The notes: generated by a model not told the origin, from the letters alone. A DNA stretch of 64,000 nucleotides from Serilophus lunatus (GCA_013399895.1 VXBA01006222.1:62001-126000), one strand, 5' to 3'. Counted from the first letter of the stretch, positions 36,076 to 48,755 are shown. Translations and numbers: made by a program.

Positions 36076-36195
36076 CAAACAGCTTCCTCATGAGGGAAAA
36101 GGGAGGGGCAGACACTGATCTCTTCTCTCTGGTGACCAGCTACAGGACTCAAGGGAATGGAATGAAGCTGTGTTAGGGTAGGGTTAGTTTAGATA
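36076..36195 (+). mobile_element. CR1 LINE, plus orientation, 5' part of a split copy
   Basis: Sense CR1 sequence: CAGCTTCCTCATGAGGG, GGGGCAGACACTGATCTCTT, CTGGTGACCAGCTACAGGAC, GGGAATGGAATGAAGCTGTG and finally TTTAGATATTAG. It breaks off there, and the CR1 resumes on the plus strand at 36553 with GAAAAAGGTTCTTCACCCAG. The two parts join as the consensus order would predict. The 5' edge is uncertain by about 20 bases. Confidence 0.85.
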
Positions 36196-36556
36196 TTAGA
36201 ATCATAGAATCATTAAGGTTGGAAAAAAAATCACTGAGTCCAATCTTTGACTAAACACCACCACGACAACTAAACCATAACACTAAATGCCACGTCCACT
36301 CGTTTCTTAAACATTTCCAGGGCTGGTGACTCCGCCACTTCCCTGGGCAGTTCAATCCAATGCTTGACAACCCTTTCAGGGAAAAAATTCTTCCTGATGT
36401 CCAACCTGAACACAGCTTGAGGCCATTTCCTCTGGTTCTCTCCCTGATTGTCTGGAAGAAGAGTCCAACCCCCACTTGGCTACACCCTCCTTTCAGGCAG
36501 TTATATCGAGCAGTAAAGTTCCCCCCAACCCCAAGGCTCCTTTTCTCCAGGCTAGA
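36196..36556 (-). mobile_element. CR1 LINE fragment inserted in minus orientation inside another CR1
   Basis: The plus strand shows AGAATCATAGAATCATTAAG, GTTGGAAAAAAAATCACTGA, CCAGGGCTGGTGACTCCGCC, CCTGGGCAGTTCAATCC, TTCCTGATGTCCAACCTGAA and CCTTTTCTCCAGGC, the complement of a CR1 3' end of a different sub-group from its host element. Both junctions share TAGA (36197-36200 region and 36553-36556 region), which may be a 4-base target duplication or microhomology. It is about 355 bases and 5'-truncated. Confidence 0.9.
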
Positions 36557-36765
36557 AAAAGGTTCTTCACCCAGAGTGTAAAGAGCACTGGAACAGGCTC
36601 TACAGGAAAGAAGTCACAGCACCAAGCCTGACTGAGTTCAAGAAGCGTTTGGACAATGCTTTCAAGCACATGATGTGATTCTTGGGTCTCTCCTGAAACA
36701 GGGCCAGGAGCTGGACTTGAGGGTCCTTGTGGTTCCCTTCCAACTCAGCATATTATATGATTCTA
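36553..36765 (+). mobile_element. CR1 LINE, plus orientation, 3' part of the split copy
   Basis: GGTTCTTCACCCAGAGTG, AGCACTGGAACAGGCTC, AGCACCAAGCCTGACTGAG, TTCAAGAAGCGTTTGGACAA, CACATGATGTGATTCTTGGG, CAGGAGCTGGACTTGAGGG, then the terminus CCCTTCCAACTCAGCATATT and TATGATTCTA. It continues the fragment ending at 36195. Its 3' end is of the type also used by the SINE at 32.3 kb. Confidence 0.92.
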
Positions 36766-39115
36766 ACTCCACAGTCTGCTTTTCCAGTGGCTTCAGGGAC
36801 AGCTGACACAGGACTCCCACCTGTCAGAAGCTCTTTACTGCTATGAGCATGGATGAAACACACAGTACCAAAGGGGTGGAAAACAATTTAAGGATTAGTG
36901 ATCAGTGGGGCACCAAAGGCACCAGAAAGAGACAAACAGAAAGTCTTAATTTTTTAAAAAAGTGGTGGTAGGAATTGCTTCAGGGTTTTGTTTTTTTCCT
37001 AGAGAGGTAAGGCACAGACACAGGGCTGGGATGCAGATAGACAATTCCTGCACTTTACTATGCAGACAGTAACATTACTATTGCATTTTCTCCACTAAAT
37101 GAGACAAAATTTTGTAAGAAGATATTACATCTTTTATTAAAGCAACTGCCCACACAGGAAGAAAATTATCCATCACTTTGGATGCACAAGCCCCTTTCCT
37201 TGTCACGAAGAGAATAAAATATCTTTTGAACAAGATGCTTAAAGCACATCCATGAGTGCTAAACAGCTGCATTTGGCAACAGGTCTTGCCCAGCCTTAGA
37301 TTTCTGCAAAAGGGACTTGCCTGTCTGCCTTTTACCCTGGCTGCAGCTCACAGAACAGTACTCAGACACCTGCTTTTTAATAACTCACTGCTCTCAGAGG
37401 CAATCTGACTACATGTTCTCAATAACTGCTGCAAAGGAAAAGGTACCTCCATGGTTTTAGAGATTCAGTGAAAGACAGCTGTGCTGCAGCTTCTCAATTA
37501 GCTGCCCTAAAAGAAGAAACAGGTTGTGCTAATAATATAACCAAACTCAAATACCAGACCTGGGAATTTTCTGTGCAAATAGCCTGATTTGATCCTCAGG
37601 AGATAGGTACTGGCCCACTTTATGAGTACAGGCAGTATGTGTTGGGAAAGGACACCAGAGGCATCATCAGTGCTCTGTGTTTTACTCACACAGAGAAATA
37701 TTATTATGGAGAAGTCTCTAAAATGTCTAAAAATGTGCCATGCCTCATTACTGAGATACTAAACACAAATTTTAAATGGTTCTGATATTCTGCTTGTGCA
37801 AATATTACAGAAACTGAGCACCTCATGTTCTTGATACTGTGCATAAACTATTCATAACCATCTGACTAAAACTACATGGCTGATAGAAACTCCTTATCCA
37901 TTTCTTTGAACTTGTAGAGCTGCAGGAATGTTTTATCAGTGCAAGAGGAGCATGGCTGCACAGGCAGAGGATGCAGCCTCTGTGATCCTTCCTTGGTCAC
38001 TATTTATCTGTGTGATGGTGGATGTTGACATACTGGTCAAAGATAACCTCAGCTGAGTGATTTTCATGGAAAATATTTGAACATCTGAATATTTTACCTG
38101 AATATTTTACTCCATGGCATCTATACTGAACAGGGTAATTTGTGCACTGAGTCAATGCTATGCTTTTAGCCAAGTACCCAGCACTGCCAGGGTTTCATAG
38201 CTGAGGGTTTAGGGGCATGTACTCAAAGCCTGAAAATACCTTTGGGCAAGGAGGACATGTCCCATCCAAAAGAAGCTTTCCTCTAAATCCTGACTAATGG
38301 CGGTTACCTCATATGTAGTTTGCGGCTCATCTCATATAATTGGGAATATTCTCATTGTTCCCATTAGCAATCTAACATCTGCTCAACTCCTGCTGTACTT
38401 ACTGTGCACAGTGAGTGCTGTGGCCCTTGGTGCAGAAGTCCCTCCTTCACTGCCTTTACAACTGCAGCCTTCAATGCTTCATGGGATACCCTGTCTCCAT
38501 AATGGAGACAGAGAGTGCTTTGGGTCCAGGTATTGTACTGGACAGGGCATGCATGTGAACTCACAGGTATTATATGCTGAGGTCAATGTGACTCTCAGCA
38601 GCTCCCATCAGTACTGGGCCATGGCAGGAGCAGACATCACAGGGCCTTACCGAGGGACACGAAGGAGCAAAGGAACTTGACCTGCCTTTTATATCTGGAA
38701 TGCAAATGCTCTTTGCTTGACATGTAATGGAAAGTGGAGACTGTTTCTCTTGCTGTTGCTGTGACTGGCATCAGCAAACATTGTCAGAGCACAGAGCAAA
38801 ACATTAGGAAGGCAGTAAGGGATACAGATAATCATCCCTCACACGTGATGAAAATAAATTGTGCCAGTCCACGCTGCCTGCAAAGACAGGGCTGCTGAGA
38901 CATCTAGGAAAACATTATCTACTCCACAGCTATAAACAGTATTTTGTTTCACTTTATTTTTATCTTGGTTCCTCCTCTTCCTCCCCACATATGAGCCCTT
39001 CAGCTCAAGGCAGAGGTCCAAGAACAATAGCATTTCAAGCCAAGGACTAACCTCACAATCAGAAAACCAGAGCCTAGATATGACAGGCTGCTCTATTTAC
39101 TAACACAGAACACAC
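36766..39115. other. Intergenic, no gene recognised
   Basis: AT-rich unique sequence with a 13-base tandem duplication at 38085-38110. A plus-strand open frame of 127 codons at 38297-38680 matches no family I recognise and has no clear signals around it. Confidence 0.5.
38085..38110. repeat. 13-base perfect tandem duplication
   Basis: CTGAATATTTTAC occurs twice with no spacer. Confidence 0.9.
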
Positions 39116-39140
39116 AAAACCAAACCAAACCAAACCAAAA
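39116..39140. repeat. (AAACC)n microsatellite
   Basis: About five units of the pentamer AAACC/CAAAC ending in AAAATA. Confidence 0.9.
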
Positions 39141-39504
39141 TAAACTACTTCAATACTTTTGCTTCATAAAGCAAGGAAAGCAAGTGTCCCTTGCACTCAG
39201 TTCTGATATGCTGCCATCAGGAATACTCTGAGAAGGTAAATGAAATTTATTTAGAACACTGAACCCTTGTGTGTATGTTCTTGCTATAAATTTGAACCTC
39301 AAATGGGAATGTGATTTGAATTTAAACACACTTAAAGCTGTGGCCTTAACAGTAGGCACTTTTGTATATTCATGCTCTTGCCACTGTCCTCCATCTCCCA
39401 TGGTCTTGAATGACATGTTGTTTTTAGACAATTAGCTTCTTGTCCACAGAAGAGCAGTTTGGCCCTATCCCTTCCATTGTCTTTTATGTCCAGCAAGGAA
39501 AAGA

Positions 39505-39544
39505 GGGGGGGGGGGGGGGNNNNNNNNNNNNNNGGGGGGGGGGG
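39505..39544. repeat. Poly-G homopolymer broken by a 14-N gap
   Basis: Fifteen G (39505-39519), 14 N (39520-39533), then 11 G (39534-39544). The run is likely longer or differently composed than shown. Such tracts form G-quadruplexes and defeat sequencing polymerases. Confidence 0.95.
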
Positions 39545-41466
39545 AAGAGAGAGACAGATTTCAATCAAAAGCACTAAATTGATAAGGGATTAATAGTAGT
39601 GTGCCTCATGACCAGATGAGATCGAACAGTCAGCCTGAATGCCTTATATTTGACTAGCAAAATCGGTTGCTTCCAGGTATAGCATGTAGAGTCGACTACC
39701 TATGTCGCTTTGAGCAGCAGCAGCTCCCAGTGGTGCCTGTTGCCAGGGGGTTTGCAATTCAGCAGATCCTGCAACAGCCAGCTCATTTAAGGACAAGATT
39801 TTGTCAAGCTCATCTAAAGAATGGTGTTTAACAGGCGCAATTAGTGCTGAAGACATAAACATTTTTTTCTTAAAGACATGCAACAGAACTGGTGATGAAG
39901 AATGAAGTAGGCAAAAGCAGGCAGTCTGGTGAACATGGTGTTCCAGTGCTGTATTTTAACTTTTCCAGCAGATTTTTAATGCTCAGAGTTTTAAGGATCA
40001 GACATCCCATGACTGTAGAAGAGCCAAATGGCACCAGACAATGAAGAGAACAGCAAGTATAGGGCAGACAGGCACTGCAAAGGGAACACAGTGGTTTGAG
40101 TGCTGGCTTGGGGATGGGCAAGCTAGGGAGGAGGCAAAGTTCCTGGCACACCTTGCTATCTCTTGGGCTACCCAAACCATCCCCCACTGAAGAAGCTAGC
40201 ATCTGGAAAGCACCACCACCATGTGAGGAAGGTGCTTTTGCCATGAGTGTGATGCTCAGAGACTCTGAAGAGAATGAATTGTCACGGAGGCTTATACCAT
40301 CCAACAGGGTGGATCCGTCCGTGTCTCTGGAGATGCGTGATTCACTTGGTGAATTCACCTCATGGCAACCCCATGCCCACTGCTGCAGACAACTGGTAGT
40401 GTATCCAAAATAGTAGGTCATCCTTTATCTTACTCTTAACAGAGGTTATTCAGTGTTTGAGTTAGTTACAGCACCCTGTGCTGTTATGTTTCTTTTCATT
40501 CATATTTTTACAATCACGTGAATATTTAACCTGGGCCAGTGCCAGGGATTTGCCAAAGGGAAAGAATACCTCTCAGGGTTGGAAGGGACCTTTGCCAACT
40601 TTGATGCCCCTTTATGCCCATGGTTGCACCAATGAAACACACAAAGGTTCTGTGTAGATATCACAGGTAAATGTGGGCTTTGTAAATTGAGAGAGAAATG
40701 AAACAACCAGCTAACAGATAAAGGTGACAACAGCTACCTCGTGCTTTTTGCTGGCTCCTTCTCAGCCTCTCACATGGTTTGCTGGGAGGAATAACTGCTC
40801 TTGCCAACATTGTCCCTGTCAGGACACTTGTTGGTGATAAGCCTGTTTATTGCCACTTTCCTCAGCTAGAGATAGTTCGGTACCAAAGCACTCTCTGAAG
40901 TTGAAATGAGGTCTCTCCCAGACACCCATCTATGACCTACCTATCTGTTAAAATTTGCACACAGAAAAGCAGCACCCACTGAAAGTCCAGTGCATCTATA
41001 AGGGATTGCCCATCTCATGTGCACCCCCAAGCATTCTAGGATCACCAAACACAAAATGAAGAGGCACTTTTGGTTCAGGAGTCAAGATTTCTAGGAATCT
41101 GTCAGGTTACCCAGAAAAATTGAAGGACATGAGATTATTGGTATTGTCTGAAAGAGGATCGACATATCAGGAGCTGTATGTCAGGTGCAAATGAACACAG
41201 AAACCAGACCACACAACTGGAAAATCAGTGAAAGCTCAGAGAGCACTAACAGAGGCACAAACATCCTAAATGTAAGGCTATCCTGTCCCAGGGTCTAGGG
41301 ATGTTGAGCAGGGTGGTCATTAGCACACAGCTTGTTTTCTCTCACTTGTCTTAATTCCCCTAGCACCATGAGACACTCTGCACTGATTAAAACTTTCCAT
41401 TGATTTTAGCCTTCCCCTATAACCCATCTAAACACTCTTCTTGGTCTCTTCTGTTACTCTAAGTTT
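39545..41466. other. Intergenic, no gene assigned
   Basis: Unique sequence. On the minus strand two open frames overlap slightly (39870-40421, then 39644-39883 in another frame) and together span about 260 codons. No domain, signal peptide or catalytic motif is recognisable, so they are not called as genes. Confidence 0.45.
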
Positions 41467-41690
41467 TATAGAATCATATAATCATAGAATGGGTTGGAAG
41501 GGACCTTAAAGATCATTTAAGTCCAAATGCCCCTGCCTTGGACATCTTTCAGTAGGCCAGATTGCTCAAGTCAGCCTCCAATGTGGCCTTGAACACTTCC
41601 AGGTATGAGGCATCTACAGCTTCTTGAGCAACATGTTTCCATTATCTCTCCCAGCCCCTTACCTTCAGAGCAGAGAAAGTCCCATACTCT
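41467..41690 (-). mobile_element. CR1 LINE fragment, minus orientation
   Basis: The plus strand begins ATAGAATCATATAATCATAG, then GGGTTGGAAGGGACCTTAAA, GATCATTTAAGTCCAAATGC, GGCCAGATTGCTCAAGTCAG, GGCCTTGAACACTTCCAGG and GGCATCTACAGCTTCTTGAG. This is the complement of a CR1 3' end of the type with GACCAGGTTGCTCAAAG, a third sub-group in this window. Similarity fades after about 41690. It is heavily mutated. Confidence 0.85.
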
Positions 41691-43243
41691 GCCTAAATCA
41701 GCCCTTGCCACAATTTATTCTTGTGAGCCATGATGTAGCCAGGAGCCATCTCAGCTGTGCACAAAAATGCCCTTGGATAGGTATGGGCTGATCCAGCAAT
41801 TTTGTTTGCAATGAATGGTTCATAACCTGACAGGAGTTGTATAGTCAGATCCCCCAGCTCATCTTAGAGTGACACCCATTTTCCGATTAAACATCTTCAC
41901 CTCCCACCTCTGTGAAATAAAGTAGAAGAACCAACATATTTAATTTTTCAATCAGGTTGAAATTATTAAATACTGAGTTAAAAACAATATAATGGATTTT
42001 AAAGGCTCACGACTGAACTGGTGAGTTTGTCAGACTCTCATTTGCAGTTGTCCCACAGTCAGCAAGTAATCCATATATGCAGCATCTTGCCTGAGTGCAT
42101 CCAACAGACCCCCTGTGACCACCGTATTTTGAATATTTCATTTTGTGCTGGATAATTCGGCCACATACAACGTCAAAGTGCACATTTTGTTATGGAAGAT
42201 GATAGTCTATATTTCACCTAGCTCAGGAAAGAAAGGAATGCTGACAATTTCTTAAGTGGAAGCACATTCACATTTTCCATCCCATATCAGGTCTACACTG
42301 CCCTTAGCAGTAGCTCACCTTTGGAACAAGGAAAAATGGCAAAATCCTGGTACCACAGCTCCAGTCCTTGAGCAGCCTGATGGGACTTTTTAAAAATGAC
42401 CTCACAGATGTTTTATCAAGCTCCTGTTCACCATCTGCTCCAAGTGACACCACCAGTTTTCCTTATGAGAGATCAAACCCGGCATCAGTGGGAAGAAGAA
42501 TGCTGCTTTCACGTGCTTAGCTACAGCTGTGCTGTGCTTGGTTACGCCGGGATATGCACACAGTGGCCACAACAGGCTGGCTCCTCTTTATGGTAATCAG
42601 CCATCTGCCAGAAGGCAGCCCGGCAGAGCCGACAGCGAGGCAAGCAGAGCAGAGCCAAGGCAGCCTTGTGAAACAGTGGGAAATAAAGGTACGAGCCCTT
42701 GTTTGGCAGGAGGGGGCACAGCTTCATGCCATGCTCTCCGCGTTAGCCTTGTCTCTTTGAAGGCACGTCATCTGCTGGGCTGGTACGGATGTGTCTGTGA
42801 TGGTGGTCTTTCCCTATGGGAAGGAGAGATGCAGTTTTCTAAGTACGTGTTAACCACAGTCTATGCTACGAGAGACAATAAATACCTTGTGCTACATACA
42901 ATCAAATCTTGCAAAACAAGACACAGTCACACTTTCAGATCAAGTCACAGTATTTTTTCTGACACTACCTTGCCTTCTCACATGAGATGTTTTAACTCCA
43001 TCTTTATAAATATACCCATTTCCCAGTATGATCACACACTGGCAGCATGTCCTATTATCAAAGCTAAATCCCAACCTCGTCTTTAACTATTCATTTCACT
43101 GTTTTTCCTAAGCATCGACAAAACAGTTCCACTCAAACAGATTTTTTTTGTATTTGACTTCTTTTTAGAAGCATAAGGAGTTTTTTTGAAAGTTCACAGC
43201 AAAAGTTTTAAAACTTAAAAATGGCTGAAGAAATATTGCTGTG
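41691..43243. other. Intergenic, no gene recognised
   Basis: Unique sequence. A plus-strand open frame of 185 codons (42529-43086) crosses a slightly GC-richer patch at 42.54-42.76 kb. It shows no recognisable domain and I treat it as chance. Confidence 0.45.
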
Positions 43244-43262
43244 TATATATATATATATATAT
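43244..43262. repeat. (TA)n microsatellite
   Basis: An uninterrupted TA run of nine to ten units preceded by GTG. Confidence 0.9.
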
Positions 43263-46200
43263 GGAATGAGTGCTTTGAGCAATAGGTTCTGCTCACTGCA
43301 GGATACGCAATCTGGCTAAGTCATGACATCACAGTTTATTCTAATTTTATACAGTACATATATTTAAAACAAAACAAACATAAATGCAGCCTGGAGTTAT
43401 TATTTAGGCATGAAATTCGTAAGACTCAGTGTAAGGGAATTTTGAGAGATTCCAGGGATGGGGCATGGAGGGAGTAGGAGATAAGTAGTGCCTGGAGTAA
43501 CAGTTCCTGGATGATCCTGCAAGAGCCACCATCATCCAGCCCTCACTGTACCTCTAGCTACCAGGAGCTCAACAGCTTTCATGCTGCCTTTCACTTACAG
43601 CTTTTATGAAAGTTTTCAAGAGTCTTTGCATTTCAGCTGAGAAATGAACAGGGAATACCTAGAGAAAGTTCAGGTGTTTCAGCGTATTTATTATTTTCTC
43701 ACCATGAACACACCACATTTAGAGCTCCCTTCCAAGCCAGGCCATCCAGCAACTCCCATCACTACGCATTTTCTTCTGCTCTTCAAAAGCACTTTGCTTG
43801 GCAATAAATTGCAAAATAATTTATGTATCTTAAAGAAGACAAACAAGTGGGCTTCAGGAGAAATGACAGTGAGGATGATTGGAAGCAGCGTAAGAAATCT
43901 CTAAAGACACCAGTGTGAGGATCCTCACTTACTTCAAAAAGAAAAAAATCAAAGCCTTACAAACTCAGGAAGATAAGACACTTCATACATACCTACATCT
44001 TCAGTGGGGACCTTGGGTGAAAGACAGCGTAGAATTATATCTCTGTTATTCTCATTACATTTACTCTTGTACAGTAACCCTGGCTATTTCTCATGAATTG
44101 AGACTTTTGTGGAGCTTTTCATACAAAAAGGAGACTGCAAGATCTCAAGCCCAAGGATACCTATCCAGATATTTCAAGACATTCCCCTACTTCTGTGTTT
44201 CAGGGTGTTGGTGTAGCCTGCCACTGTCACGTTTTCTGATCCCAATTTCCATAGTGTAGCTTTGTTTTCCCATTTGATATCTCAGTTGCTAAGGAGCAGA
44301 GAGATCAGATCATGTCCACAGGGTATTTTTTGGCATCTAACTCCCTTCAAGGTAGAGCGTGGGATTAAGGTGACTATAAGATAAAAGTTACTGAGGAAGA
44401 TCTGTCTAAATAAACTTCAAAAAACAAAGCAAGCCCTACAGAGAACAATTCCCAGTAATGCAGTCAATAATATTTTAGGCTGTACATTTTTCCAGCTCTG
44501 GAACTGGCCGGGGATTTACTACCTCACTTTGGGAGATGAACTACACAGCTCAAATGAAGCAGTAATGGAGCATTAACAGAATTAGTGCACTGAAAATGCT
44601 TTGTAGGCTGGAGTTAGACATTTTCATCCGGGATGATAGGATCACTTTCCTACAGTAATTAGTGGAGCAGTTGACATTAACTCTGTAAGTGACCCATTTG
44701 TTGCCACCACTGTGAATCAAAATTAGATTAGCAGCCCCCCTACAGGTGTGGTGTGCAGTATGGAGGTTAAAAGCACACAAAATGCTTTGCTGATTCCAAA
44801 TGAACCAAACTGCATGAAAAGGATTACATAGCATTTGGATCAGCTGCATGCAGTGAGGATCTGGGAGAGATCCTATAGCCCCGGGGAAGGAAGAAGTGTC
44901 GATACAACAAGCAGTTCTGGCTAATTATGGAAATATTTATTCCCAATTCATCATGAAATTTAGAATTGTCCCAGGTTGCACATTTGTTGTGTTCAGAAGC
45001 AACAGCTGTAAACAAATAAAAAAAAAGATTGGTATGAAGAAATAAAACCCCAGAAACCTCCAATGCCCTCAAGAGGGTCACTGGAAAATCACATTTTTGC
45101 AGAACACCAGGAAGAACTGACATCTCTCACAATTACATTATATATCTTCCAGTATTTGCTCATTTGAAGTGATGACCACAAAACTCCAATTTTCTTACAA
45201 AATGTAATGTTTTAGCTTTCATGGTTGCAGAACAGAGCTTGAAAATGTGACCCAAATATAGCCGAAGGACTTCTTAAGAACCCAGACAAAATAACAAGAG
45301 CTCTAATCTCTTAAAAACAGTCTCATGATTCCTGAGCTACTCTCAAAATGCTGTGTGGGTTAGCAAAATTTAAAACACTTTGTGTTAATTCTGTTGTCAG
45401 GAATAAGACCCAAAGAACAAGAAAAAAAAAATAAGACCCACAAAACTTAAAAAGTCAAGTAACATCTTCTGGATCCATCCTTTAACTTTGTTCATGACTC
45501 CATCATGACTGAGTCAACTGAAAAAAAAAAGGAAAAATGAACCCAGGAAAAAACCCACAATTTTTAAGGCAGGTCAGTGCTCCAGGCCAGCTGAGGGCAG
45601 GAGCAAAGGAACATCTCAGGAGAGGAAGACCTCCCAGAGCAGGAGCATTGCACTGGGCTGAGCACATGGCAGAACCAAACCACAGACTCAGTGTAAGCCT
45701 TGGAGGACAAAGCCTCTTGTAAGTGCCAAAGGAATAAAGGATGGCTACACTGGGAAGCAACTGGAATGAAAATGAAATACTGAGGGGAAGAAGAGGATTA
45801 TAAAATAAAATAAACAGAAAACAGAATAGCAGCAAGGTTAAAAAAAATAGGAAAAGCATCTTTGACTGAACCAGACAGGGAACTTTTACATAGCACAGGC
45901 TCCTGATCATATAATTAGAAATACATACTGACCATAACAGATATTCTGTAAATGTTAAGTGTCTCTGCAGAAGCACACAGATATCAAACTGTGTTTCTCT
46001 GAATTCAGATGATTTCTGGATAATTTAAGACATATAAAAGATGCGTTGCTGTAGAGAGGAAAAGAATTTTCTGATTGTCTAGTAGCAGAGAAAACTGGAC
46101 AAGGCCAGTTGTAGACTGACTTAAACCATGGTAAACTGTGCTTTAGAATGGCAAACCAAGCTGTTCAAAATGCACATATAAACATGGTTATTAGAAATGA

Positions 46201-48651
46201 AGCTTTTGCCTACACACATACCTTGTACCACAGGATGTAGTAAACTAAAATTTTTAAGGATTCCTGTGGCCCCATTCTGCCTTACAAAACCAGATTACTC
46301 TCAAAAGATAGACTGTGACCAAAGCTAACCAGGCCTGACCTATAAACAGCTTTGTTTAAATTAACCTCAAGCACTACTGTTACCAATCTACCTTTAAGAT
46401 GAAAGAAATGCAGCAAACACCTTAGCTCTGAAAGAAAATGTCATGGTAAACGTTTTCCTGCTGACCTGTGGCCAGTTCATCCTTTGAATTACACGAAATT
46501 CTGTTTAAGTTTCATGCTTATTGCTAAGCAGAGGGACAATCATTAGGCAAACCTGCCTGCCAGACAGCAGATAACATCCTGACTTTCTCAGTGAAAACAG
46601 CTGAAACACAGCCAGGATCGCTCATGGCAATAGGCACCATATATGGAGACACTGGCTCACCCCATAGCAGTAAGACAGGGGTATGTGTGTACTGAAAGAG
46701 CACTAGATGAGCTTTTTTTGTGCTCATTAAGAGTTAACACTGCTGACAACAACAAAAAGGCAAATAGCATTTGGTTTCATGGCTGTTGGCCACTGTGCAG
46801 GTTTTGCTGCAGAAGCAAATCAGTGACAGTATTCTGCCACCGCTTCAGATCAGGGAAGGAGACCCTTAGGTCTCACATTTCAGTATGTGTTTCATTGGAA
46901 GAGAGGCGAAGCAGGACACACTAGGGAGTGCTGACTTTAAAATACTAGCTGTCAGTGTCTTGCAGTGCCCACATTTGCTCGAGTGGAGATTTTGGGGCCC
47001 CTAGTAGGTTGCAGAGCAGTTGACAACACTATCAGTGGTCTGGAAATGCTAACCAAGCTGGATCCCTTCCAAGTCTCTCTTTTTTTTTGTGTGTGTGTGT
47101 GTTTTGTTTTTAAACACATGCAAAACTTTCACCCTAAAGCCTTTAGTCGGTGAGCAGTGGAAGGAAGAGACCAACTCGGTTTCTAGGTAACAGTGCTATT
47201 GAAACCAGCCCTAGTGCTGGGGTTGACCCATTTGGGAACTCTGTGAAGACAAGCAGAAATGAACAGAGATGAGACACAGCCGGTACACAGTGCTGTCACC
47301 CCCTGTTCTACTGCTCATCTTCACACACCCTCTCTTGGATTGAAGTCCTGCTGCTTGTTCACCAACAGGTAGTGTCTGGCTTAGGAAGCTCAAGGAATGG
47401 GGTTATTCAGCAGAGGACAAATGCTAGGCTTGATATTAGTTACAGTTATTCCAGCTATGCCTTTCTCCCTGGGTTTTGCCTTGTGTTAAGTTTCCCCTGC
47501 TCTCCAGGGTGAAAGACACCACGACCTCCCTCCAAAAAAGAAGAGAATAAGTGAAACCATAGTTGACTCTGCACAGCTTTTGACATTTGCTATCCTAATG
47601 CAACTAACAGTAGCGTAAAAATCTTAAAAGATGAAAATGACTTTCATACAGTCTCCAGGCAAAAGAATTGTAAATTAACATGGATCTGAAATTGTTAAAC
47701 TCTGTGGTGGCTCATAATCCTCGAGGAGCTGATCATCATCTGGTTCTCCCTGTATTTACAGTGTCAGAAATTACACACGTCCCTAGCATACTTTCTAGAA
47801 AATAAGTCATGGCTGTAATTGTCACATATACAAGATGTGACTGTAAATAAGAAAAACAGAAGGCTAAGAAACTCTAAGGCCATAAATCTTACTGGTATGA
47901 GGTGCTCCACCACACATGAAGAACAAGACATGGAAGTGTGGGAAAAGCAGGAGATTTGGCATTGCTTCTAACCACTAAAGAAAAGATGTCCACTTATTCT
48001 TTGGGGAAGCCAGATCAGACACTTGTTGATATGGTGGTTGCATTATCAGTTGCTCATCAGCAATATCTTCCTCTAACACAAAACATGCACAAAATTAGGG
48101 CAATATTAAGACCATTTGTTGTAAACAACTTCAACCAGACTGCTTATGTCTGAAAAAATAGCTACTGAACCCCTTCAGTACTGTGTTTCAGGAAACAAAA
48201 ACTCCTCAGGAGCATTAATATTTTTTAAATTAGCAAGCAAGTTTATCATTTATATCCTGATATTAGCATGTAATACTGGCATTTTCAGATAAAATTGCTG
48301 ATATTTATATATATAAAATCACTCAGTTTGACCATTTTGAGTTCAGTTGTTTCTGCTTATGAAAAACTGACTGGAAACTGATTCTTCTTGTTTATTGACA
48401 AAACAACTACTCAGAGGTAATTCTGTGTTGTATTAATAGCATAGGTTGTTGAAGACTAGCTGTCTACAAAGCCCCTAATGAACAATTTGCTGCTGTGTTT
48501 ATGCTTACAGCCTTGTGGATTTTTTAATGTAATAGCCTTTAAGAAAACTATGTGAGAAGCCAGACCCTAAGCTGATATCACTGTACATCATAGCTGCATT
48601 GGAGGAAATGAGGAAAAGGCAAAATATAGCAGCTGTAAATTTGATCCTGTG
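43263..48651. other. Intergenic, no gene recognised
   Basis: AT-rich unique sequence with the T/GT tract at 47080-47101. The minus-strand frame at 45503-45976 is rich in Phe and Leu because the strand is T-rich. It is not a convincing membrane protein. Confidence 0.5.
47080..47101. repeat. (T)9(GT)n tract
   Basis: Nine T followed by about six GT units. Confidence 0.85.
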
Positions 48652-48755
48652 ATCTTACAGTACAAGTTGGAAGTGAGCCACAAAGATCATTGAAGACCAA
48701 CTCCTGGACCTGCACAAAGCAGCCCCATGAATCGCACTGTGTGCCACACACTGGA
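48652..48755 (-). mobile_element. Old CR1 LINE 3' fragment, minus orientation
   Basis: The plus strand reads AAGTTGGAAGTGAGCCACAA, AGATCATTGAAGACCAACTC, CTGGACCTGCACAAAGCAGC, CCCATGAATCGCACTGTGTG. This matches the complement of the X-like CR1 terminus (compare 25.26-25.35 kb) with several changes. Only about 100 bases remain. Confidence 0.7.

Noticed and set aside
36170..36190. TTAGGG-like repeats (GTTAGGGTAGGGTTAG)
   Set aside because: It aligns to the GCCAGGGGAGGTTTAGG segment of CR1, so it is mutated CR1 and not an interstitial telomere.
36980..37012. T-rich tract, CCTAG and GAG|GTAAGG in close order, resembling a recursive splice site
   Set aside because: It is in intergenic DNA on the strand opposite FOXN2, with AG separated from the donor by four bases. 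No host intron is known here.
40570..40615. CAGGGTTGGAAGGGACC, similar to a CR1 3' terminus
   Set aside because: Similarity stops after about 20 bases, too short to call as CR1.
45503..45976. 157-codon minus-strand frame with hydrophobic stretches
   Set aside because: The hydrophobicity follows from a T-rich strand. There is no known topology or family.
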